Of a DNA stretch of 38,483 bases, positions 16,200 to 24,492 are shown piece after piece. Under the pieces are notes generated by a model. It searched no databases, had not been told where the DNA came from, and saw nothing but the letters and a program-made list of their open reading frames with translations. The DNA lies in assembly GCA_029263015.1 (NCBI GenBank), contig JAJCYI010000059.1, positions 1 through 38,483 of the forward strand. The letters run 5' to 3'. This DNA is from Saprospiraceae bacterium (GTDB lineage: Bacteria > Bacteroidota > Bacteroidia > Chitinophagales > Saprospiraceae). Position 1 is the stretch's first letter; the number at the start of each line of letters is the position of its first letter. The position numbers and the translations under genes were made by a program.

Positions 16200-17480
16200 A
16201 TGAACAATACCTCTGACATTAAATTGAACAACCCCAAAACCATCAACGGGTGGGCCTTGTTCGACTGGGCCAATTCCTCCTATGCGTTGGTTATCTCAGT
16301 AGCCCTGTTCCCTCCCTACTTTCTTGGGGTAACAGACGATAACTTCAATCTCTGGGGAATAGAAATGACCGATAGTGCCCTTTATGCCTTTGCTGTTTCT
16401 GCGGCCTATTTTCTGATCACCTTAGCCTCGCCTTTTTTGTCAGGGATTGCAGATTTTGGAGGGAGAAAAAAATATTTTTTACGCTTTTTCACCACAATGG
16501 GTGCGCTGGCCTGCATGTCACTTTGGTTTTTTACTGATATGGAAACACTGCCATTGGGCACGATTGCATTCATCTTGGCAACGATTGGCTTTGCAGGAGG
16601 ACTGGTTTTTTACAATGCTTATTTACCGCTAATTTCCACAGAAGATAAATATGATAGCGTAAGTGCAAAGGGTTTTACGTATGGCTACATTGGCAGTGTT
16701 ATTTTACTGATTATCAATCTCTTAATTATTACTTTCCACGATAAAATAGGCATCTCTGAAACGCTTGCCGTGCGTTCTGCCTTTATCATGGTCGGCCTTT
16801 GGTGGATCGGTTTTGCACAGGTTTCTTTTAGTCGCTTACCTGCTGATTTGCCTGATCCGCCAGGTGAGAATTTGATAAAAAAAGGTTTTGAAGAATTGAA
16901 AAAAGTTTGGCGAGCGCTCAAACAGCAGACTTTTACCAAGCGGTTTCTTTTCTCCTTTTTCTTTTACAATGCAGGAGTCCAGACTATCCTTTTCCTGGCA
17001 GCAACTTTCGCAGAAAAGGAGCTCAAATTCTCCACATCTGATCTTATCATTTTGATTCTTGTGCTACAGCTTGTGGCCATCGTCGGAGCACAGGTCTTTT
17101 CCAAACTATCAGAATGGAAAGGCAATAAGTTATCAATAGCTACAATGCTGGTTATATGGATGTTTGTATGCATCGCAGCATTTTTGATACAGGATAAGCT
17201 ACAATTCTATGTTTTGGCTGTCGTACTGGGTTCGGTCATGGGGGGCATACAATCCCTCTCCCGTTCCACCTATTCCAAACTCATTCCTGAAAACACCCCA
17301 GACACAACTTCCTATTTCAGCTTTTATGATGTACTAGATAAAACCTCGACCATGATTGGTACATTTGGATTTGGATTAGTGCAGCTAATGGGCGGAATGC
17401 GCCATGCAGTCCTGGCATTGAGCGTTTTCTTTTTAGCAGGGCTTCTTATATTATCAAAAGTGAAGATCGAACGGAGTTAG
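16200..17480 (+). CDS. MFS transporter, Atg22/UMF1-like
   Basis: 426 residues, ATG start, about twelve transmembrane segments. The N-terminal signature NGWALFDWANSSYALVIS is characteristic of the UMF1/Atg22 branch of the major facilitator superfamily. The MFS loop 2-3 motif appears as GIADFGGRKK, and a central cytoplasmic stretch (RLPADLPDPPGENLIKKGFEELKK) separates the two six-helix halves. Fungal Atg22 exports amino acids from the vacuole, but bacterial members have no settled substrate. It is 51 bp upstream of a DUF885 peptidase on the same strand; a peptidase and amino-acid or peptide transporter unit is a plausible inference. Confidence 0.88.
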   Translation: MNNTSDIKLNNPKTINGWALFDWANSSYALVISVALFPPYFLGVTDDNFNLWGIEMTDSALYAFAVSAAYFLITLASPFLSGIADFGGRKKYFLRFFTTMGALACMSLWFFTDMETLPLGTIAFILATIGFAGGLVFYNAYLPLISTEDKYDSVSAKGFTYGYIGSVILLIINLLIITFHDKIGISETLAVRSAFIMVGLWWIGFAQVSFSRLPADLPDPPGENLIKKGFEELKKVWRALKQQTFTKRFLFSFFFYNAGVQTILFLAATFAEKELKFSTSDLIILILVLQLVAIVGAQVFSKLSEWKGNKLSIATMLVIWMFVCIAAFLIQDKLQFYVLAVVLGSVMGGIQSLSRSTYSKLIPENTPDTTSYFSFYDVLDKTSTMIGTFGFGLVQLMGGMRHAVLALSVFFLAGLLILSKVKIERS

Positions 17481-17531
17481 AAATTTGGAAATTACCTGCC
17501 GGCCAGCAAGGCAGGGAAATTAGAATTAGCC

Positions 17532-19250
17532 ATGAAAAAAATTACTTTCTTTTTTGCTTTCGTCCTATTCGGTATTTGTCCATTAAATGCACAGAATAAT
17601 TTATTGGATGAAATAATCGAGCATTACCAAGATTTTCAAAAAAGTGAATTCAACGATCCTGAAAAGTATTTCCCATCAGAATCAGCAACAGATCAAAACC
17701 GCCGTGCTGATTTCTATAAAAAAATTTTGACCGACCTTTCCAAAGTAGAAAAAGAAGCATTGGATGAACAGGCCTTGATTAATTACGATCTGCTCAAATT
17801 TATCTTGGAAGATAAAGTCGCCATGATCAAATTCAAGGATTTCCTCGTCCCCTTGAATGCAGAGGGAGGTTGGTACACGAATTTTATTGTAAGCAATGAT
17901 CGTCAGCGACTTACAAACATTGAAGATTTCGAAAAATACATTAAGAAGCTCAATGCTTTCAAAGCCCATGCTGATGAGCAAATGGTGCTGATGAGAGAAG
18001 GGTTGAAAATCGGTAGAGTGGCTCCACAGGTTATTCTGGTTGGGCGGGAAAACATCATGGACAACCAATTGGTGATGAATCCCGAAAACAGCCCTTTTTA
18101 CAAACATTTCAAAGAAATGTCTTCCTCTTTTTCGGAAGAAGAAAGATCAAGATTGCAAACCGATGCAAAAAATGCTATCAGAACCAGCATAATACCTGCC
18201 TACCTGAGTTTCACTAAATTTTGGAAAGAAGAATACATTCCAAATGCCCCAAAAGAAATCGGCATCTCCGTCCAACCAAATGGCCGGAAATTTTACGAAC
18301 AACGAGTGCGATTTTATACTACTTTGAACATGACACCCGAGGAGGTGTACGAAACGGGAAAAAAGGAAGTGGCCCGAATCCGAAAAGAAATGGAGGCGAT
18401 CATCACAGAGGTTGGTTTCGATGGCAGTTTTGCTGAGTTCCTGAATTTTCTGCGCACCGATGAGCAGTTTTATGCCAAAACCCCTGACGAGCTATTGAAA
18501 AAAGCCAGTCATTTATCTAAAAGAATTGATGGCATTTTGCCGAGGTATTTTGGCAAACTCCCCCGCAACTCTTATGGCGTGCAGCCAGTCCCCGCAGCCA
18601 TTGCTCCAACTTATACAAGTGGTCGATATAGCGGTGGTTCGCTAGCAAAAGGCAACGCTGGAAACTATTGGGTGAATACTTATAATTTGCCCGCCCGCCC
18701 GCTCTATGCCTTGCCTTCATTGACATTGCACGAAGCAGTCCCTGGCCACCATTTGCAGATTTCATTGGCGCAAGAGATGGAAAACGTGCCAACATTCCGC
18801 CAACAGACCTACCTCAGTGCTTACGGGGAGGGCTGGGCATTATACTGTGAATGGCTGGGAGGTGAAATGGGCATTTACACCACGCCTTACGACCGCTTTG
18901 GCAAATTGACTTACGAAATGTGGCGGGCTTGCAGATTGGTTGTTGATCCAGGCATGCACGTGTTCGGCATGAGCCGTCAGGAAGCCATTGATTTCATGTC
19001 ATCCAACACCGCGTTGTCGTTGCATGAATGCACGACCGAAATTGATCGGTACATTGGTTGGCCAGGACAAGCAGTTTCTTATAAAATCGGTGAATTGAAA
19101 ATCAGGGAACTAAGAAAAATGGCCGAGGCAACTTTGGGCGACGAGTTCAATTTAAGGGATTTTCACGACCTTGTTCTGTCAAATGGCGCAGTGCCTTTGT
19201 TCGTTCTGGAAAGGATGGTAAATGACTGGGTGAGTGGTTTTGAGGAATGA
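17532..19250 (+). CDS. DUF885-family secreted putative metallopeptidase
   Basis: 572 residues with a signal peptide (MKKITFFFAFVLFGICPLNA). The body matches DUF885 in length and in its key motif LHEAVPGHHLQ near residue 400 (a His-Glu-x3-Gly-His-His arrangement suggesting zinc binding), followed by YGEGWALYCEWLGGEMG with a candidate third metal ligand. The end region (TTEIDRYIGWPGQAVSYKIG) is also conserved in the family. Members are thought to be metal-dependent peptidases; the substrate is unknown. Probably cotranscribed with the MFS gene upstream. Confidence 0.88.
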   Translation: MKKITFFFAFVLFGICPLNAQNNLLDEIIEHYQDFQKSEFNDPEKYFPSESATDQNRRADFYKKILTDLSKVEKEALDEQALINYDLLKFILEDKVAMIKFKDFLVPLNAEGGWYTNFIVSNDRQRLTNIEDFEKYIKKLNAFKAHADEQMVLMREGLKIGRVAPQVILVGRENIMDNQLVMNPENSPFYKHFKEMSSSFSEEERSRLQTDAKNAIRTSIIPAYLSFTKFWKEEYIPNAPKEIGISVQPNGRKFYEQRVRFYTTLNMTPEEVYETGKKEVARIRKEMEAIITEVGFDGSFAEFLNFLRTDEQFYAKTPDELLKKASHLSKRIDGILPRYFGKLPRNSYGVQPVPAAIAPTYTSGRYSGGSLAKGNAGNYWVNTYNLPARPLYALPSLTLHEAVPGHHLQISLAQEMENVPTFRQQTYLSAYGEGWALYCEWLGGEMGIYTTPYDRFGKLTYEMWRACRLVVDPGMHVFGMSRQEAIDFMSSNTALSLHECTTEIDRYIGWPGQAVSYKIGELKIRELRKMAEATLGDEFNLRDFHDLVLSNGAVPLFVLERMVNDWVSGFEE

Positions 19251-19273
19251 AAATTACTGAGCCATAATTCTGG

Positions 19274-19314
19274 TTCCTCGATCGAACCGGCGCTCAGCCG
19301 ATCCGATCGAGGAA
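19274..19314 (+). terminator. two-part hairpin after the DUF885 gene
   Basis: TTCCTCGATCG (19274-19284) pairs perfectly with CGATCGAGGAA (19304-19314), and inside CGGC pairs with GCCG across GCTCA. It lies 24 bp past the stop codon but has no T-run, so either a Rho-independent-like 3' end structure or a repeat. It is flanked by the direct repeat ATTCTG (about 19267-19272 and 19315-19320). A second small stem (TTGGTCAA/TTGACCAA) lies at 19376-19395. Confidence 0.5.
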
Positions 19315-19625
19315 ATTCTGTGCCATTCAAAAACAAGTATAGTAGAAAATCAAACTCCGCACCTCTCCCCCACTTTTGGTCAAGCCTTTGACCAACCTCG
19401 CATTACATGCTAAACTATTGTTAAAAACCGGATCATCAAGAAACCAAACCATCAACTCATTCGATTTATAAATAGAATTCCTGCTTGATCACCTTAATGC
19501 CTTGTTCAATCGATTTTTATTGAAATTGAAATAAATAAAAGCCAACTTAGTAACATTCAAATAATGAGTTGAACAATCTAACGACTTCTTATTTGACCAT
19601 TTCTTAACCTAAAACATCATTCACC

Positions 19626-19697
19626 ATGTTAGCTTTTTTTGGCATATTGATTTTGTTTGGAGCGATAAGTCGGTTGGCATTTTCTTCCCGCCAATGA
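19626..19697 (+). CDS. possible 23-residue hydrophobic mini-protein
   Basis: ATG to TGA encodes MLAFFGILILFGAISRLAFS plus three residues: a single hydrophobic helix with basic residues at the end. It is preceded by TTG (19569-19571) and CTTATTTG (19588-19595), a near-match to the -33/-7 promoter pair with 16 nt between. No homologue can be checked. Apart from this and the hairpins, 19251-19746 shows no gene. May be chance. Confidence 0.3.
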   Translation: MLAFFGILILFGAISRLAFSSRQ

Positions 19698-19746
19698 CAA
19701 CCGATCCTGCATATGGCCTGATTTCGTCCATTCCCAGTTGTCCCGT

Positions 19747-20760
19747 TTATTTCAATTCTGATGGGACAACATTCAATTGTAATTTTTTTCCGCTCCGCAA
19801 TACTGTCACCACAACCATCTTGTCGATCTCCTTTTCACCCAACAGCATGTGCAAGTCGTCAATAGAATGCACGGTATTCTCATAAAATCCGACAATAATA
19901 TCACCTTTCCGCAATTCAGAATTATAGGCTGGCCCATCAGGTTCCACACTTTGTATCATGACTCCTGACTTCACTTTAAGTTGGTACTGTTTCATCAACC
20001 GAGGGTTCAATGGGACAGTCTGACCTGCAATGCCGATATAGCCACGCCTTACTTTTCCTTTGAGGATCAAATTTCCAACAACATATTCAGCTAAATTGGA
20101 AGAAACGGCAAAACACAAGCCTTGTGCAGGTAAAATCACCGCCGTGTTGACACCAATCACATTTCCGTGGCTATCGACCAATGGGCCACCTGAGTTGCCA
20201 GGGTTGAGGGCTGCATCAGTCTGTATTACGTCGTCAATGAGCCGACCGCTCTCTGAACGCAACGTCCTGCCGAGTGCGCTCACTACTCCCGTGGTTACAG
20301 AATATTGGAAACCATATGGATTGCCAATTGCTACTGCAATTTGACCGACCTGAAGTTGATCGCTGTTGCCAAAACGGATTGAACGGAGGTTATTGGCATC
20401 GATCTGGACTACCGCCACATCGGTAGCAGGGTCTTCACCTATAAGTTTGGCCGGCATCTCACGACCATCCTGAAGTACCACGCCAATTTGGGTTGAATGG
20501 CTGACAACATGGCTATTCGTCACCACAAATCCATCAGAAGAAATAATGAAACCACTTCCAGTCCCAAACGGTTGGCCTTTGCCCCTCCTGCCTTTTTGGG
20601 CATTTGGTTTCTTTCTAACCTTAATCTGTACCACGGCAGGGCTGACATTTTTGGATACATTTACAATGGTGTTTGAATAAGCATCCAGCAATGAACCATC
20701 ATGGTTTGGTTGCGTGAAAGGTTGATCTATGGGATTTTCGGTCGAAATAAAATCTAACAT
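19747..20760 (-). CDS. HtrA/DegP-like trypsin-fold protease with PDZ domain, no signal peptide
   Basis: 337 residues from the ATG at 20760. An in-frame TAA eight codons upstream fixes the start, and the N-terminus (MLDFISTENPIDQPFTQPNH) is polar, so no signal peptide or membrane anchor is visible. The S1C catalytic triad is complete: His in VVTNSHVV near 82, Asp in ATDVAVVQID near 114, Ser in PGNSGGPLVD near 188. A basic linker (VRKKPNAQKGRRGKG) sits before the protease core. One PDZ domain (about 245-337: SGVMIQSVEPDGPAYNSELR, KGDIIVGF) ends the protein. HtrA proteins usually act in the periplasm; this one looks cytoplasmic, perhaps for protein quality control. A terminator separates it from the M28 gene upstream. 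Confidence 0.88.
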   Translation of the reverse strand: MLDFISTENPIDQPFTQPNHDGSLLDAYSNTIVNVSKNVSPAVVQIKVRKKPNAQKGRRGKGQPFGTGSGFIISSDGFVVTNSHVVSHSTQIGVVLQDGREMPAKLIGEDPATDVAVVQIDANNLRSIRFGNSDQLQVGQIAVAIGNPYGFQYSVTTGVVSALGRTLRSESGRLIDDVIQTDAALNPGNSGGPLVDSHGNVIGVNTAVILPAQGLCFAVSSNLAEYVVGNLILKGKVRRGYIGIAGQTVPLNPRLMKQYQLKVKSGVMIQSVEPDGPAYNSELRKGDIIVGFYENTVHSIDDLHMLLGEKEIDKMVVVTVLRSGKKLQLNVVPSELK

Positions 20761-20817
20761 GGTTGGGTGATTTTGGTGGGTTTAGATAATAGCTATCCTT
20801 GTATTAATCCCACTAGT

Positions 20818-20864
20818 AACAAAAAACAAAGAAGCCCCGTGAACAGAATCACAGCAGGCTTCTT
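20818..20864 (-). terminator. intrinsic terminator after the M28 peptidase gene
   Basis: AAGAAGCC (20829-20836) pairs with GGCTTCTT (20857-20864). Read on the minus strand the hairpin is followed by TTTGTTTTTTG. It ends transcription of the M28 gene and isolates the HtrA-like gene. Confidence 0.7.
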
Positions 20865-20982
20865 CGTTTTGCTTTTATTCCTTTTTGAGGAATTATATTC
20901 TCTCGGTGAAAATCATTCCAACCAATAATTTCGGCCAACTTGGCAGTTAAGCGTTTTTTTTTAGCCGGGCTGGCGGTTGTTT

Positions 20983-22212
20983 TTACAAAAAAACAACTTC
21001 CTTGGTGAGGGTTTTCTTTCCTCTCTTCACTTTCACTTTTGTTTTATCACCCTTTTTAAACTTGCTAAGTCCTTCCATATAATCATAGATCGTTTTCACT
21101 TCTATGTCACCGATTTTTATGACAATGTCACCATTTTCGATGCCACCAATTTTGGCAGGGCGGTCGTCCATTACCGCATCAATGCGCATGCCTTCGCCAT
21201 CATAGACATAATCGGGCATTACTCCGAGTGTTACTTTGAAACTTGCACCCTGCTGCTGCTCGTCTTTCGTTTTCGTGAATTCAAATTTGCCGGTGCTGTC
21301 GAAGTTCTCGACCAATTGGAGGAGGAATTCCGATACATCTTTGATGCCCTGATAATTTATCAGATCACTATCGTCGCTGGGCTTGTGGTAGTCGCTGTGT
21401 TGTCCGGTGAAAAAGTGGAGCACAGGGATGTCTTTCAGATAAAAGGAAGTATGATCGGATGGGCCGATCCCGCTTTCCGTGGTTTTGATCTTGAAATTTC
21501 CATTATTGATTTTTTCCAATGATTCCATCCAGGCTGGAGAGGTGCCCACGCCATAAACTGCCAGCACCCGTTCCTTGTTCAGGCGGCCTACCATATCCAT
21601 GTTCAACATGTAGTTGATGGAAGCAAGGTCGATGGTCGGGTTGTTGGTGAAATATTTTGAACCATAAAGCCCCAGTTCTTCGCCAGAAAAACCAATGAAA
21701 AGGTAGTTGTTATGTTTGGCTTCCGAACGGCCCAACAACTCGGCTAGGTGCAACATTGCCGCAACGCCGCTTGCATTGTCGTCAGCACCATTATGGATAG
21801 CAGGGTCGCCAGTATGGAGAGAGGCCATTGGAATGCCCATTCCCAAATGGTCGTAATGTGCTCCAACGACGATCGTATTCTGGGCGCCATTGTCCAAATA
21901 CCCAATTACGTTCTTCCCTGTTCTTTCCTCCGCACCCTCGGTAGCATGGGGGTTGTCTTTAAAATTAAAATCAAAGGGTTGAAACCAAGTCCCATCTTCT
22001 CCAATTGGCTGGAGCCCGATTTCTTTGAACCTGGAAACTATGTATTCGGCAGCCATTCTTTCACCTTCTTTCCCAGATTCACGCCCACCCAATAAATCCG
22101 ATGAGAGATACACCAAGTCCACCTGGATTTGCAGGTTACTATTCATGGCATCCTGAGAGAAACACAAGAACGCCATCAAGACAAAACTAAAAGTCGTAAT
22201 AACAGTTTTCAT
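20983..22212 (-). CDS. secreted M28-family aminopeptidase with C-terminal PDZ domain
   Basis: 409 residues from the ATG at 22212, which begins a signal peptide (MKTVITTFSFVLMAFLCFSQ); the longer frame to 22296 has no such start. The M28 di-zinc site is complete: GAHYDHLG (His, Asp), HNGADDNASG (bridging Asp), SGEELGLYGS (catalytic Glu and ligand Glu), NMDMVGR (Asp) and SDHTSFY (His). Residues ~330-409 form a PDZ-like domain (GMRIDAVMDDRPAKIGGIE, NGDIVIKIGD). It likely trims N-terminal residues from peptides outside the cytoplasm. The N-terminal VYLSSDLLGGRESGKEG is typical of the family. Confidence 0.92.
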   Translation of the reverse strand: MKTVITTFSFVLMAFLCFSQDAMNSNLQIQVDLVYLSSDLLGGRESGKEGERMAAEYIVSRFKEIGLQPIGEDGTWFQPFDFNFKDNPHATEGAEERTGKNVIGYLDNGAQNTIVVGAHYDHLGMGIPMASLHTGDPAIHNGADDNASGVAAMLHLAELLGRSEAKHNNYLFIGFSGEELGLYGSKYFTNNPTIDLASINYMLNMDMVGRLNKERVLAVYGVGTSPAWMESLEKINNGNFKIKTTESGIGPSDHTSFYLKDIPVLHFFTGQHSDYHKPSDDSDLINYQGIKDVSEFLLQLVENFDSTGKFEFTKTKDEQQQGASFKVTLGVMPDYVYDGEGMRIDAVMDDRPAKIGGIENGDIVIKIGDIEVKTIYDYMEGLSKFKKGDKTKVKVKRGKKTLTKEVVFL

Positions 22213-22504
22213 GAAAAAAGTATTTATGCGAATCTGTGGTTGGAAAAACTTTGGACTCCCAGACGAGCAGGAAGACATATAAAATAATATCCCCAAACCT
22301 TAATTTCTGATTTTCAAGCTTTTAAAACCAAAATTCCAGGTTCGCATTATTTATTATTAATAAAAATTGAAACTTTCCAATCCTTCTACCGTTAGCAATA
22401 TACATCCGTTCTTTACAACCACTTCAACACCTAAAAGTCTATTAAAGAAGAACTTTACGCAAATGATCGTTAACGACAGAGAGACAGAAGTTTTGTTAGA
22501 AAAT

Positions 22505-22536
22505 ATTGAATTAGTTCGCAATCTTAATTACTTTTG
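22505..22536 (+). promoter_or_regulatory. candidate promoter for a small RNA
   Basis: TTG at 22506-22508 and TACTTTTG at 22529-22536 (TAnnTTTG) are separated by 20 nt, a good Bacteroidota -33/-7 pair on the + strand, where no recognised gene follows before the terminator at 22673. Confidence 0.35.
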
Positions 22537-22541
22537 GGCAT

Positions 22542-22707
22542 CCAATCAGCTGATACTTACAGAATAAGCATTCAAACTCCGTTTAAATCACCTAAAATCC
22601 TTCAACTTTTTTTCTCAACCCCTGTATAATGCCCCAAATATAAACCCTAAAGAAATAGTGTTTCATAGTGTGAGGGGTAACCGCTTCGGTGGTTGCTCCT
22701 TTTTTTA
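22542..22707 (+). ncRNA. candidate ~165-nt small RNA
   Basis: The interval starts just after a promoter-like TTG-N20-TACTTTTG and ends at a strong intrinsic terminator, yet contains no convincing reading frame. An open frame at 22367-22567 (TTG start, or 34 residues from the ATG at 22463) ends before it and is not convincing. The rest of the 504-bp spacer 22213-22716 is AT-rich with nothing else recognised. No known RNA family is recognised; end position from the terminator, start from the promoter, so the coordinates are estimates. Confidence 0.3.
22673..22707 (+). terminator. UUCG-loop intrinsic terminator on the + strand
   Basis: AGGGGTAACCGC (22673-22684) pairs with GTGGTTGCTCCT (22689-22700) over 12 bp including G-U pairs, closed by the stable C(UUCG)G loop and followed by a T-run. 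The flanking genes are both on the minus strand, so it must serve a + transcript. Confidence 0.75.
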
Positions 22708-22716
22708 TTCCATATT

Positions 22717-23694
22717 TCAAACTTCACGCGACATCAGGGCATTGGCAAAACCCTCAAGAACCTTTTTCCTGCTGCCTTCTACCTCTATCTTGGCCAATTG
22801 ATGAAACGCTTCTTCGCGGTATTTTTCTTTGATGGCTTCAGTATGTTTTTTGATTTCAAGCTTATCAAATATTTGAATGACCTGATTGATTTTTGCTGTT
22901 TCGTCCTCAGGATTGGTCTCGAATAACTTTTCTAACAATTGACGCTCTTGTTTATTTGACAGCTCAATAGCTTTCAAATAGAGGAAAGTTTTTTTGTTTT
23001 GCGAAATGTCGCCACCTAATCTTTTTCCAAACTTCTCTGGATCGCCATAAGTATCCAAAAGGTCGTCTTGAAGTTGGAAGGCGATCCCAAGGTTTCGTCC
23101 AAACTGATACATCGCTTGTGCATCACCAGCCGACGCCCCGCCCAACATGGCTCCTATTTGCATGGCCCCAGCAACCAATACAGATGTCTTGAGTTCGATC
23201 ATTTTCAAATAGGCACTTATTTCAACAGTGTTCATGGTTTCGAAATCCATGTCCATCTGCTGCCCCTCGCACACCTCAATGGCCAGTTTAGTAAAAACCT
23301 GCATTATAGCCGGTATTGCTGACTGGTTCTCCAGATCCAATATCCTGTCAAACGCTTGCACCATCATCACATCACCTGAAAGAATCGCTTTATTGAGACC
23401 ATATTTTTCATGCACTGTTGATTTACCCCTCCTTAATGGTGCATGATCCATAATATCATCGTGGACTAAGGTAAAATTGTGAAAGACTTCAATCGCAAAA
23501 GCAGCAGGCATCGCCGCTTTATAACTTCCTTCAAAAAAGTAACACGACATTAATAACACAGCGGGTCGCAGACGTTTCCCGCCGATGTTTAGTACATAAT
23601 TCACGGGGTCGTACAATGCTACTGGGTCGTCCTGAAAAGGGTGCCCAATTAAATACTTGTCAAAATCTCGTTGGATTTGGTGTAAAATTTGCAT
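22717..23694 (-). CDS. polyprenyl synthetase (trans-isoprenyl diphosphate synthase)
   Basis: 325 residues from the ATG at 23694 (a TTG two codons earlier is also in frame). It condenses allylic diphosphates with isopentenyl diphosphate to make farnesyl-, geranylgeranyl- or longer diphosphates for quinones and lipid carriers. Seen in order: GGKRLRPAVLLM, the first aspartate-rich motif LVHDDIMDHAPLRRGKSTVH, the helix around GDVMMVQAF, and the second Asp-rich motif FQLQDDLLDTYGD followed by KFGKRLGGDI. Product length cannot be judged with certainty. A signature residue set before the first DDxxD (FHNFTL) suggests a medium or long product. Confidence 0.93.
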   Translation of the reverse strand: MQILHQIQRDFDKYLIGHPFQDDPVALYDPVNYVLNIGGKRLRPAVLLMSCYFFEGSYKAAMPAAFAIEVFHNFTLVHDDIMDHAPLRRGKSTVHEKYGLNKAILSGDVMMVQAFDRILDLENQSAIPAIMQVFTKLAIEVCEGQQMDMDFETMNTVEISAYLKMIELKTSVLVAGAMQIGAMLGGASAGDAQAMYQFGRNLGIAFQLQDDLLDTYGDPEKFGKRLGGDISQNKKTFLYLKAIELSNKQERQLLEKLFETNPEDETAKINQVIQIFDKLEIKKHTEAIKEKYREEAFHQLAKIEVEGSRKKVLEGFANALMSREV

Positions 23695-23730
23695 AATCAA
23701 GAAGCGGTGTCCTGTCTACATATTTGTGGG

Positions 23731-23738
23731 CAAATTTA
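23731..23738 (-). promoter_or_regulatory. candidate -7 element for the polyprenyl synthetase gene
   Basis: TAAATTTG on the minus strand matches TAnnTTTG, 37 nt upstream of the ATG at 23694. The -33 element is not clear. Confidence 0.4.
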
Positions 23739-23969
23739 GGTTTTGATTGATAAATGACACTTCTCCCCAATCTCTTTTTTTTTGAATCCCCAATTTTTAT
23801 AAAAATCGCCTTCCCTCCACTTTTGGCATATTTCTTTCTTCGATAGGAATTGACCAGATAACAAGATTTGCACTTAAGTAACTAAATTGAATAAATGCTC
23901 ATTTCAGCATAGTTCAATAGAGATAATAAAGAACGGTAGCCTGATCGGCCAATCAACTGAATTATTCTA

Positions 23970-24413
23970 ATGAAAATAACAAGACTCGTGAATATACTAC
24001 TAATTGAAGACAACCCAGGTGATGTAAGGCTTGCTCAGGAAGCATTTAAGGAAAGCAACATGGAAGTACACCTTGATGTAGCCATGGATGGTATTGAAGC
24101 TCTCAATTTCCTCAGAAAATCCCCGCCCTATTCGGATGCCGTGACACCTGACCTTGTGCTGCTGGATTTGAACCTTCCCAAAAAAGATGGACGGGAAGTG
24201 CTCAATGAAATTAAAGTGGACCCTATTTTACGAAGTATTCCAGTCATTATCCTCACCACTTCAAATGCCGAACAAGATATATTGAACAGTTACGATCTTC
24301 ATGTAAATTGTTATATCAACAAGCCAGTTGACTTTGACCGTTTTTTTGATATCATCCAAAAAATCGAAGATTTCTGGTTGAACACTGCCATCCTGCCCAC
24401 CATGGTGGAATGA
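23970..24413 (+). CDS. single-domain response regulator (Rcp1/CheY-like)
   Basis: 147 residues, only a receiver domain. The acidic pocket IEDNPGD (about residues 12-15), phosphoacceptor Asp in LVLLDLNLPKKDG, Thr in ILTTS and Lys in NKPVDF are all present, so it should accept phosphate. The NPGDVRL and YSDAVTPDLVLLDLNLP wording matches the Rcp-type receivers that partner phytochrome-like or other sensor kinases. No output domain, so it acts by protein contact or as a phosphorelay step. It lies 79 bp upstream of the hybrid kinase on the same strand and probably shares its transcript. Confidence 0.92.
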   Translation: MKITRLVNILLIEDNPGDVRLAQEAFKESNMEVHLDVAMDGIEALNFLRKSPPYSDAVTPDLVLLDLNLPKKDGREVLNEIKVDPILRSIPVIILTTSNAEQDILNSYDLHVNCYINKPVDFDRFFDIIQKIEDFWLNTAILPTMVE

Positions 24414-24492
24414 CCTTTTCCCAAAAAAACAAGGAACAAAAGAATGGCATTCACTAACTAAAAAGAATGATCTCCCTAAAGAGAAGCTTAGC

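Noticed and set aside
22367-22567. 66-codon frame with a TTG start
   Set aside because: No motif or ribosome binding site; it ends well before the terminator. Kept only as a weak alternative to the small RNA.
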